A stretch of DNA of 12,883 bases from Oscillospiraceae bacterium. Its GTDB lineage: Bacteria; Bacillota; Clostridia; Oscillospirales; Ruminococcaceae. The DNA is taken from NCBI GenBank assembly GCA_031285945.1, contig JAITVF010000099.1:1-12883 (forward strand), in the 5' to 3' direction. Shown here in pieces: positions 6,902 through 12,287 of this stretch; the first letter of the stretch is position 1, and each line of letters opens with the position of its first letter. The notes under the pieces were generated by a model that was not told the DNA's origin, did not search any database, and saw nothing but the letters and a program-made list of their open reading frames with translations. Made by a program: the position numbers and the translations under genes.

Positions 6902-6926
6902 TTCTCCTTATTAAAAAATAGGAGAA
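6902..6926 (+). promoter_or_regulatory. Hairpin covering the toxin ribosome binding site
   Basis: TTCTCCT (6902-6908) is perfectly complementary to AGGAGAA (6920-6926), which contains the GGAG ribosome binding site of the ribonuclease gene; extra A-T pairs are possible inside the loop. In the mRNA this would partly hide the site and lower toxin translation, if transcription starts upstream of 6902. Confidence 0.45.
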
Positions 6927-6932
6927 ATGGCT

Positions 6933-7535
6933 ATGTTTCATTACGTTCAGAAAACTTATCTATGTCCACCTCAATTTTTTCAGCTGCTGGTGTCAAAGGC
7001 TTTACCTGGGCTATTTGTGCCCAACACCCATAAAAGTCATGAATATAGACATTGGGTTGCCCAACCTGATGCGAGAACATGTTTTACTTGTAGGAATAAC
7101 CATGGTAAAATATTTATGCTAGGCGAATTGCCCAATCGTAAGCCGCCGATTCATCCAAACTGCAGGTGCAGAATTGTGTTTATGGAAGCAGTTGCGGCAG
7201 GCGGTGCTACACGGGATGGTGCCGATGGTGCTGACGCAGCTGTCAGAAACACCGGCAGCCTCCCTCAAAACTACATTACCAAAAAAGAAGCCAGAAAATT
7301 GGGTTGGATTTCACGTCATGGCAATTTGAATACAGTTGCGCCGGGGAAAATAATTGGAGGAGATATATATTACAATGATAATGGTCATTTGCCATCATCT
7401 TCCGGGCGTATCTGGCATGAAGCTGATATCAATTATGATGGCGGGTTTAGAAATGACAGCCGAATGCTCTTTTCCAATGATGGGTTAATCTTCGCAACCT
7501 ACGATCACTATAAAACTTTTATACAAATACAATGA
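6933..7535 (+). CDS. MuF-like domain fused to a barnase-type ribonuclease (toxin)
   Basis: The longer reading from the ATG at 6927 has 202 residues (numbering used here); the ATG at 6933 (200 residues) is preferred because GGAG at 6921-6924 is only 2 bases from the first. Residues about 37-85 form a Cys/His module, WVAQPDARTCFTC...HPNCRCR (C52, C55, H76, C79, C81), like the C-terminal part of phage Mu F/SPP1 gp7-type head proteins. A Gly/Ala/Asp linker (88-112) leads to a barnase domain (114-202) that aligns without gaps to barnase: K119 (K27), D146 (D54), E165 (E73, base), R175 (R83), R179 (R87), H194 (H102, acid). Barnase R59 is replaced by D151. It should cleave RNA. There is no signal peptide. 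This matches the architecture of MuF-type polymorphic toxins of temperate phages, but with the head domain cut down. Barstar follows 11 bases later. Confidence 0.9.
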   Translation: MFHYVQKTYLCPPQFFQLLVSKALPGLFVPNTHKSHEYRHWVAQPDARTCFTCRNNHGKIFMLGELPNRKPPIHPNCRCRIVFMEAVAAGGATRDGADGADAAVRNTGSLPQNYITKKEARKLGWISRHGNLNTVAPGKIIGGDIYYNDNGHLPSSSGRIWHEADINYDGGFRNDSRMLFSNDGLIFATYDHYKTFIQIQ

Positions 7536-7546
7536 AGGAGTAAAAA

Positions 7547-7852
7547 ATGAATTTGATACAATATTTAGAGCCTAAAAAGCGAGTTCTTGATTTTTCGCGG
7601 TGCAAATACCTGGGGGAGATTCATCAAACTATCCAAGAAGAATTGGAATTACCCGAGTGGTACGGGCAAAACTTGGACGCCTTTTGGGATTCAATTACGG
7701 GAATTATGTATCTCCCAGTGGACATAACTATTATCTATAAGCCGAAAACAAATAGATGCGAAGAATTGACTCGCGAAATAGATAAAATAATAGATATACT
7801 TAATAGAGCAATAGATGAGTATGGAGAAATAACTCTGCAAATTGATATGTGA
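7547..7852 (+). CDS. Barstar-family ribonuclease inhibitor (immunity protein)
   Basis: A 101-residue cytoplasmic protein that should bind and block the ribonuclease encoded just upstream. The barstar core is clear: LGEIHQTIQEELELPEWYGQ then NLDAFWDSITG. Barstar contact residues map as Y29 to W38, D35 to D44, W38 to W47, D39 to D48, T42 to T51, E80 to E91. E76, which meets barnase R59, aligns with R87 here. The start at 7547 has GGAG 6 bases upstream and lies 11 bases after the toxin stop, so both are expected on one transcript. It converges on the phage tail chaperone with a 13-base gap. The pair is AT-rich compared with the flanking phage genes, consistent with a separately acquired cassette. 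Confidence 0.92.
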   Translation: MNLIQYLEPKKRVLDFSRCKYLGEIHQTIQEELELPEWYGQNLDAFWDSITGIMYLPVDITIIYKPKTNRCEELTREIDKIIDILNRAIDEYGEITLQIDM

Positions 7853-7865
7853 TATTTGCCTGATA

Positions 7866-8051
7866 TTATAACGGCACCACATTATCAATCGTCATCTCCC
7901 GCGCCGCCTTCTCCAGCCCAAACCATTGCTTATGACCGGCCCACAAATCCATAAACATCCCAAACGGCATCGTCCAGAACCTCTCATCAGAGAGGCCCAT
8001 CTGCACGGTGCCGTAATAATATAGTCGGGTAAAAATTTCTGCGTCGCTCAC
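7866..8051 (-). CDS. Phage tail assembly chaperone, downstream (T) part
   Basis: This frame encodes MSDAEIFTRLYYYGTVQMGL, then DERFWTMPFGMFMDLWAGHK, a pattern I associate with the gene just ahead of the tape measure in Firmicute siphophages. The frame remains open upstream of its GTG start (8051-8049): the preceding codons read KRDSR and overlap the end of the previous gene. It could therefore be made by translational coupling (GTGA overlap) or as a -1 frameshift extension of that gene, like lambda G/GT. It ends IDNVVPL and looks intact. In the ancestral phage the tape measure gene should follow; here the toxin/immunity pair lies between. Confidence 0.55.
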   Translation of the reverse strand: MSDAEIFTRLYYYGTVQMGLSDERFWTMPFGMFMDLWAGHKQWFGLEKAAREMTIDNVVPL

Positions 8052-8227
8052 CCGGCTATCGCGCTTTTTGAGCTATCTGACCCGCTGAGAACATTCCGCG
8101 CAGTGCCTTTAAACGTCGTCTCAGTGATGGCATTCTTATAAGAGTCAAGCTCAAACGGCGACGTCAAAAGTTCAACAATCTCTTCACTCAGAGCCGGTCC
8201 AGGGCCGCCACCTGATTTCGGGGCCAT
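8048..8227 (-). CDS. Small phage protein, candidate tail assembly chaperone (G part)
   Basis: A 59-residue frame from an ATG at 8227-8225: MAPKSGGGPGPALSEEIVEL, then SPFELDSYKNAITETTFKGT, ending SDSSKSAIAG. The Gly/Pro-rich start is followed by a helical middle. I do not recognise the family with certainty; the assignment comes from position immediately before the T-like gene and from the frame relation at its end. A run TCAAAAAGC at 8072-8064, seven codons before the stop, would allow a -1 slip into the next frame. The ribosome binding site is weak (AAGG, 12 bases upstream). It is shorter than usual chaperone G proteins, so it may be truncated. Confidence 0.4.
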   Translation of the reverse strand: MAPKSGGGPGPALSEEIVELLTSPFELDSYKNAITETTFKGTARNVLSGSDSSKSAIAG

Positions 8228-8241
8228 GGCAATGGACTGCC

Positions 8242-8307
8242 TTACATATACTGGGGCATGATATCTGTCACAACGACGTCCTCTACGTCTGCCATGTAGC
8301 GCTGCCG
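8242..8307 (-). pseudogene. C-terminal fragment of an unidentified phage gene
   Basis: About 21 codons reading RQRYMADVEDVVVTDIMPQY then M and stop TAA at 8244-8242, 14 bases ahead of the small phage gene on the same strand. No ribosome binding site precedes the internal ATG, and the frame is closed by a TGA at 8310-8308. The acidic end suits a phage structural protein but the family is not recognisable. It begins at the break between phage and non-phage sequence. Confidence 0.3.
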
Positions 8308-8377
8308 TCAAGCTTTAGTCACTGGCTACCTCCTGACATCCTGAAAGACTTTGCGCGGGATAGGAGGGCAATCGGGA

Positions 8378-8589
8378 TCAGGAAAGCGCATCAAATTCGC
8401 GCAGGGCATAGGGGAGGCCCTGATAGCGCCCCGGTTTCCAGCGACCGGCCAGCATATCGGTCATTGCGGCGACGGCCAGCTCTGAAAATTCCCTATCCAG
8501 GATATGCAAATCGCAGAGAAGAATATCAATGTTAGGGTTGGAATGATCTATTTGCTGTTGTAGCGTCTCCCACAAAACGCGCGCCCGCG
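8378..8589 (-). pseudogene. C-terminal fragment of an unidentified protein
   Basis: About 70 residues: RVLWETLQQQIDHSNPNIDI, then LLCDLHILDREFSELAVAAM, then GRWKPGRYQGLPYALREF, ending at TGA. The alternation of a beta-strand (IDILLCDLHIL) and helices suggests the end of an alpha/beta enzyme; I cannot name it. Its 5' part is missing: the frame runs directly out of the GC-rich junction with the upstream fragment (about 8583-8597) in a different frame, so the two were joined by deletion. A ribosome binding site and a GTG start (8322-8320) follow it, so it was once an internal gene of a minus-strand operon. Confidence 0.45.
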
Positions 8590-8672
8590 CCGCCAATTAT
8601 CACAGGCTCCTGATTGGCGCGCTTTTGCTTAAGCCTTTGGAGAATCTGTGCACGCGTAAACTGTGTTCCCAT
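8590..8672 (-). pseudogene. N-terminus of a PEP-hydrolase-like (TIM-barrel) protein
   Basis: From an ATG at 8672-8670 with a GAGGG ribosome binding site, the sequence reads MGTQFTRAQILQRLKQKRAN, then QEPVIIGGAGA. This resembles the start of the phosphoenolpyruvate hydrolase-like family (the domain also found at the end of plant Tm-1), in which a helix 'FTReqIL.rL' is followed by 'PiIGaGAG'. After about 27 residues it meets another gene fragment; the original frame stops at 8532. A strong sigma-54 promoter stands 47 bases upstream. The family call rests on a short segment and is tentative. Confidence 0.45.
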
Positions 8673-8718
8673 CGCTGAACCCTCTTTTATTGTAAATTTG
8701 GATATTTTCTTTAAGAAC

Positions 8719-8733
8719 GCAAATAACGTGCCA
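8719..8733 (-). promoter_or_regulatory. Sigma-54 (-24/-12) promoter
   Basis: On the minus strand TGGCACG (8733-8727), 4 bases, TTGC (8722-8719): the invariant GG and GC are 10 bases apart, an exact match to the sigma-54 consensus core. Transcription would start near 8707, about 35 bases ahead of the ATG at 8672. Sigma-54 promoters need an enhancer-binding activator, and the palindrome GGGTTAACCC at 8792-8801, about 60 bases further upstream, is a candidate site. Confidence 0.7.
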
Positions 8734-8848
8734 ATCTTACCTGTTCCGTGCAAAAACCGGGGCGGGCAAATGCTTTTTGTGCTGTTATCATGGGTTAACC
8801 CCTGTAAAATGGCGGCAAGCTTATGCCCCCGCGAAAAGCCCCATTGCA

Positions 8849-8880
8849 ATTTCAATCATCCTAATGATTTATTATGAAAT
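8849..8880. promoter_or_regulatory. Nested inverted repeats between divergent transcription units
   Basis: ATTTCA (8849-8854) and TGAAAT (8875-8880) form outer arms; inside, AATCAT (8854-8859) and ATGATT (8864-8869) are perfectly inverted around CCTA. On the minus strand, 8879-8869 reads TTTCATAATAA, 10 of 11 bases identical to the direct repeats ahead of the dehydrogenase operon, so this may be another binding site for the adjacent AraC-family regulator. Confidence 0.45.
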
Positions 8881-8905
8881 GATTTGCATTGTTTTTGGCT
8901 GCGGC

Positions 8906-8934
8906 TGTACAGGCGTGAAAGAATATTGTATACT
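8906..8934 (+). promoter_or_regulatory. Sigma-A promoter of the AraC-family gene
   Basis: TGTACA (8906-8911), a 17-base spacer and TATACT (8929-8934) lie 46 bases before the chosen start codon. The nested inverted repeats just upstream (8849-8880) are placed where a regulator could act on it. Confidence 0.6.
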
Positions 8935-8979
8935 CATACTCTCATGATAGAAAGGTCGCCCATTTGGGAGGAAGTGCCG

Positions 8980-9825
8980 ATGTGCCGATACACCGTGGAA
9001 TTTAACCGGGACGATTGGTGGGATATGGAAAGGTTCCACTTCCATGACCATTACGAGATTTTGCTCTCCCTGACCGGATCGGGCCGCTTCTGGGCGGATC
9101 GAAACGGCTTTGATATGCGCCGCGGCTCTCTGATTCTGCTGCCCCCCAATGTGCTCCATCGCAGCTGCGCCTCCCCGGACGCCCTGTACCGGAGGAGCGT
9201 ACTGCGCTTTTCTCCCGAATACGCAAGACGCGTCTCCTCTTCCGTAACCGATCTGACGTCCTGCTTTCGCGCAAACGGAAGCCTTCATCAGCTGGACGAA
9301 GGGGAGATTAACAGCGTATCCGCCCTGTACCAACGCTGCGCAGGCCCGTTTGAAGGGTTTGGAGCCGATTTGCGGGCGGATGCGGCCTTTGTCGGGCTGA
9401 TGCTGGCGGTCTGCGAGCTGACGGACCGTATGGCGGCGGAGTCCTCGAAGGGTGGGCGCGATATGGAGCGCCTGGAACCGGCGCTTTTATATATCCACGA
9501 GCACCTTGCCGATCCGCTTACGCTGAGCGATATTGCCAAACAGGTTTTTCTCAGCAAAAATTATCTCTGTGCCCTGTTTAAACGCATTACGGGGTTTTCG
9601 GTGGGAGAATACATCGTAAACCGCCGGATTCTTTTGGCCCAGCGGTATTTGCGCGAGGGCGTCTACGTCCAACGGGCGGGGGAGCTTTCAGGGTTTTCCA
9701 ATAATTCTCATTTCATTCGCACCTTTCACAGCACCGCAGGTTGTTCGCCCGGCCAGTACGCCAAACGGTACCGGCAGCATGCCGATCCCGCCGCAGGCGG
9801 GGGAGAAGCAGTGAGACAGCTTTAA
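8980..9825 (+). CDS. AraC-family transcriptional regulator
   Basis: A 281-residue regulator with an N-terminal cupin-type sensing domain (ERFHFHDHYEILLSLTGSG, then RRGSLILLPPNVLHRS) and a C-terminal double helix-turn-helix (about residues 165-268): LSDIAKQVFLSKNYLCALFK, ITGFSVGEYIVNRRI, and the second motif AGELSGFSNNSHFIRTFH followed by GCSPGQYAKRYR. The start at 8980 has GGGAGG about 9 bases upstream; earlier in-frame ATGs at 8944 and 8884 have none and one overlaps the promoter. It is 99 bases ahead of the dehydrogenase/Etf operon in the same direction, with an 11-bp direct repeat in that gap, so it most likely controls that operon. The ligand cannot be read from sequence; the operon's substrate is an obvious candidate. 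Confidence 0.93.
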   Translation: MCRYTVEFNRDDWWDMERFHFHDHYEILLSLTGSGRFWADRNGFDMRRGSLILLPPNVLHRSCASPDALYRRSVLRFSPEYARRVSSSVTDLTSCFRANGSLHQLDEGEINSVSALYQRCAGPFEGFGADLRADAAFVGLMLAVCELTDRMAAESSKGGRDMERLEPALLYIHEHLADPLTLSDIAKQVFLSKNYLCALFKRITGFSVGEYIVNRRILLAQRYLREGVYVQRAGELSGFSNNSHFIRTFHSTAGCSPGQYAKRYRQHADPAAGGGEAVRQL

Positions 9826-9835
9826 AAACGATATA

Positions 9836-9867
9836 TTTCGTAATATCCGCAAAGTTTTTCATAATAT
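9836..9867 (+). promoter_or_regulatory. Direct repeat TTTCRTAATAT, candidate AraC-type operator
   Basis: TTTCGTAATAT (9836-9846) and TTTCATAATAT (9857-9867) differ at one base and start exactly 21 bp apart, two helical turns, the usual spacing of AraC-family half-sites. A reversed near-copy lies upstream of the regulator gene (8869-8879). The downstream promoter is weak or unclear: TATTCT at 9898-9903 lacks a good -35, as is usual for an activator-dependent promoter, while CATAAT at 9860-9865 lies inside the repeat. ATATCC (9843-9848) and GGATAT (9871-9876) also form an inverted pair. Confidence 0.55.
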
Positions 9868-9924
9868 TTTGGATATGCAAACGGGGGGTGAGAGGTGTAT
9901 TCTTGAGCTTGGGAGGGGAATCTG

Positions 9925-11505
9925 ATGAATGATATACGTAAGCCGATGAGCGAGGAATACGCGCAATATCTGCGCGACGAATCCCAAAAGACGGGAACGG
10001 CGTCCCTCATTGCATTTCCAAAAACGACGGAGGAGACCGCCGCATTGCTTGCTCTTTGCAATCAGGAGCGGCTTCCGGTGACGGTGCAGGGCGCCAGAAC
10101 CGGCATCGCGGCGGGCTGCGTTCCGGCGGGCGGCCTGATACTCAACCTTTCGCGAATGAACCGCGTGCTGGGCTGCCGGAGGCTGGAAAGCGGTTCCTTC
10201 GCGTTCCGGGTGCAGGCGGGGGTCATTCTTTCCGAGTTCGCCGGGGCAGTGGAAAGCAAAAGATTTTCGATTTCCGGCTGGGATGAGGACTCTGTCGACG
10301 CCTGCCGCATGTTGATGAAAGGCGGCGATTTTTTCTTTTCGCCCGATCCCACCGAGCGTTCGGCGACCCTAGGGGGGATGGCTGCCTGCAACGCTTCGGG
10401 CGCGCGCAGCTACAAATATGGCTCGGTTCGGCCCTATATTGTGGCGCTGCGGGCGGTACTGGCCGATGGCCGCCCGTTGTCCCTGAGGCGGGGAGCGTGC
10501 TTTGCCCAAGGGAGACGTCTGAACGTTTCTCTGGATGATGGCGGCTGTATCGAGGCTACGCTTCCGTCCTATCGCATGCCGGACACTAAGAATACATCGG
10601 GCTACTACGCCAGCCCGGATATGGACGCCATTGATCTGCTGATCGGGTCGGACGGCACCCTGGCGGTGATCACCGAGCTGGAAGTAACTCTTTTGCCGCA
10701 GCCCGGCTGTATATGGGGAATGCTGGCCTTTCTGCCCGGCAGAGAAGAGGCGCTTGACTATGTGCTGCGTTTGCGCGCCATGGACGAGGGGGCTTTGGCC
10801 TCGATTGAATACTTTGACGCCGGAGCTCTGGAGATTCTCAGGCGGCAGCGAACGGGAAACGCTGTTTTTGCCTCGCTGCCCGAGTTCAGTGAAAGCGCGG
10901 GAGCGGCCGTTTATACCGAGCTGCACTGCGAGGAGGCAAAGGAGGCGCTTGCGTTGCTCGGCAGGGCTGGCGAGGCCCTTGAGGCGGCGGGAGGCAGAGA
11001 GGAAGAAACGCTGGTTGCCCGCACCCGGAGCGATCTGCTGGCGCTTCAGTTTTTTCGGCACGCGATTCCCGAAAGCGTCAACCTGCTGATTGCTCAGCGT
11101 AAAAAGGAATGCGCTGTCATCACCAAGCTTTCGACCGATATGGCGGTGCCCGACCGGCATCTTGCCCACATGATGGAATATTATCACGACGCACTGGACC
11201 GCGAGGGGCTACAGTCGGCGGTGTGGGGGCACATCGGCGACAACCATCTCCATATCAATATTCTGCCCCGTAACGCCGCCGAATACGACAAGGGCAGGGC
11301 GCTTTATACCCTGTGGGCAAAAGAAGTCTGCCGCCTGAGCGGCGCGGTTTCGGCCGAGCACGCCGTCGGCAAGCTGAAGGTGGACTATCTGGAAATCATG
11401 TACGGAAAGGCCCATATTGACGAAATGCGCGCCCTCAAAAAAGCCTTTGATCCCCTTTGCCTGCTGGGCAGGGGAAATATCTTTGCGGGCAGGGGGGCAA
11501 TGTAA
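9925..11505 (+). CDS. FAD-dependent 2-hydroxyacid dehydrogenase (GlcD/D-lactate dehydrogenase type)
   Basis: A 526-residue flavoprotein of the vanillyl-alcohol-oxidase fold. The FAD-binding domain (about 25-260) has QGARTGIAAGCVPAGG (55-70), the pyrophosphate-binding block SPDPTERSATLGGMAACNAS (139-158) and IGSDGTLAVITELEV. The C-terminal substrate domain (about 265-520) has the histidine motif GHIGDNHLHINI (435-446), SAEHAVGKLK (476-485) and the ending GRGNIF. Such enzymes oxidise lactate, glycolate or related 2-hydroxyacids to ketoacids. At 526 residues it is longer than the usual GlcD-type protein of about 460; part of the extra length lies around 110-140. The start has GGGAGGGG well placed upstream. 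Its TAA overlaps the etfB ATG by one base. With an Etf partner the electron acceptor is probably EtfAB rather than oxygen; the substrate is not settled. Confidence 0.9.
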   Translation: MNDIRKPMSEEYAQYLRDESQKTGTASLIAFPKTTEETAALLALCNQERLPVTVQGARTGIAAGCVPAGGLILNLSRMNRVLGCRRLESGSFAFRVQAGVILSEFAGAVESKRFSISGWDEDSVDACRMLMKGGDFFFSPDPTERSATLGGMAACNASGARSYKYGSVRPYIVALRAVLADGRPLSLRRGACFAQGRRLNVSLDDGGCIEATLPSYRMPDTKNTSGYYASPDMDAIDLLIGSDGTLAVITELEVTLLPQPGCIWGMLAFLPGREEALDYVLRLRAMDEGALASIEYFDAGALEILRRQRTGNAVFASLPEFSESAGAAVYTELHCEEAKEALALLGRAGEALEAAGGREEETLVARTRSDLLALQFFRHAIPESVNLLIAQRKKECAVITKLSTDMAVPDRHLAHMMEYYHDALDREGLQSAVWGHIGDNHLHINILPRNAAEYDKGRALYTLWAKEVCRLSGAVSAEHAVGKLKVDYLEIMYGKAHIDEMRALKKAFDPLCLLGRGNIFAGRGAM

Positions 11506-12287
11506 TGAGGATGACGGTTTGCGTCAAACAGGTGCTCTCCACCGGCGAGGTGAGAATGGACCCGGTGACCAATACCATGATCCGTGAGGGGCGCCAATCG
11601 GTGATCAATCCGTTTGACCTTCACGCTCTGGAAGCGGCAATCCTGCTGAAGGAACGACTGGGTGGCGAGATTACCGCGCTTAGCATGGGCATTCCCACCG
11701 TAGAGGCGCTGCTGCGGGACGCGATTGCCCGAGGGGCCGACCGCGCCGTGTTGCTCAGCGACCGGGCCTTCGCGGGCGCCGATACCCTTGCCACCTCCCG
11801 CACGTTGGCTGCCGGGATGGGGCTTATCGGCGGCTTTGACCTGATTCTGTGCGGAAAAATGGCGGTGGACGGCGATACGGCTCAAATCGGCCCCGAGCTG
11901 GCCGAGGCGCTGGACATCCCCCATGTCGCTGATGTATGCGAGATTTTAACGGCAAACGAATATTCAATTCAGGTGCGGCAGGCGGCGGGATACGGCTTTT
12001 GCACGCTGGAGGTCGCCCTTCCCGCGCTGATTACCGTAACCCGGGAGGCAAACCGGCCCAGGATGCCGTCCCTGGCGGGCATTCGCCGCTCGCGGACCGC
12101 CCCACTGCGCCTAGCCGACAGCGGCGAGCTGGCGCTGGAACCTTGCCGCATGGGGCTGAACGGTTCTCCCACCCGGGTTGTCAAAACCTTTGTGCCTGTG
12201 AGAGAGCGGGTCTGCCGGCCTGTTGAGGGAAGCCCTTCCCGGCAGGCGGCGGCGCTGTTGGATATGGTAAAAGAGGTGGGGATATGA
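11505..12287 (+). CDS. etfB: Electron transfer flavoprotein beta subunit
   Basis: A 260-residue EtfB that binds AMP or FAD and receives electrons from the neighbouring dehydrogenase. It starts MRMTVCVKQV, followed by the family blocks INPFDLHALEAAILLKE (about 43-59), GADRAVLLSDRAFAGADT, LILCGKMAVDGDTAQIGPEL and PALITVTREANRPRMPSL. The nucleotide-binding signature DTAQIGPELAE is intact. The start at 11505 shares a base with the dehydrogenase stop (TAATG) and is preceded by a GGGGGG ribosome binding site; its own stop overlaps the etfA start (ATGA). The LGGEITALSMG region and the company of a ferredoxin-fused EtfA point to the bifurcating/confurcating Etf group, but confirmation needs a full alignment. 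Confidence 0.93.
   Translation: MRMTVCVKQVLSTGEVRMDPVTNTMIREGRQSVINPFDLHALEAAILLKERLGGEITALSMGIPTVEALLRDAIARGADRAVLLSDRAFAGADTLATSRTLAAGMGLIGGFDLILCGKMAVDGDTAQIGPELAEALDIPHVADVCEILTANEYSIQVRQAAGYGFCTLEVALPALITVTREANRPRMPSLAGIRRSRTAPLRLADSGELALEPCRMGLNGSPTRVVKTFVPVRERVCRPVEGSPSRQAAALLDMVKEVGI

Larger units (their letters stand above)
6118..8310. mobile_element. Decayed siphovirus-type prophage with toxin/immunity cargo
   Basis: Minus-strand phage fragments occur in tail-module order from high to low coordinates: tail chaperone pair, tape measure N-terminus, distal tail protein C-terminus, next tail gene N-terminus, serine recombinase. Most are cut by internal deletions. A barnase/barstar cassette lies between the chaperone and tape measure pieces in the opposite orientation. 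The limits given are those of the recognisable fragments. No attachment-site duplication was found, so the true ends are unknown; the upper limit is set where a probable bacterial gene start (GTG at 8322) is cut after four codons. Confidence 0.7.

Noticed and set aside
6830..6903. Minus-strand frame ending ALNVLKKEIIAKD just ahead of the tape measure start, as a phage gene remnant
   Set aside because: Only about 18 protein-like residues, no start or ribosome binding site, and no recognisable family; it overlaps the leader of the toxin gene.
8532..8855. A 107-residue minus-strand gene starting far upstream of the PEP-hydrolase-like start
   Set aside because: Its first 60 codons cover the sigma-54 promoter and read as leader; the ribosome binding site and family similarity begin at 8672, and the last codons are an out-of-frame read of the next fragment.
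10369..11187. Long open frame (272 codons) on the minus strand inside the dehydrogenase gene
   Set aside because: It is antisense to a clearly recognised FAD enzyme; long shadow frames are common in GC-rich coding sequence and its translation resembles no family.
11385..11924. Long minus-strand frame across the dehydrogenase/etfB joint
   Set aside because: Antisense to two recognised genes, without a ribosome binding site or recognisable protein.
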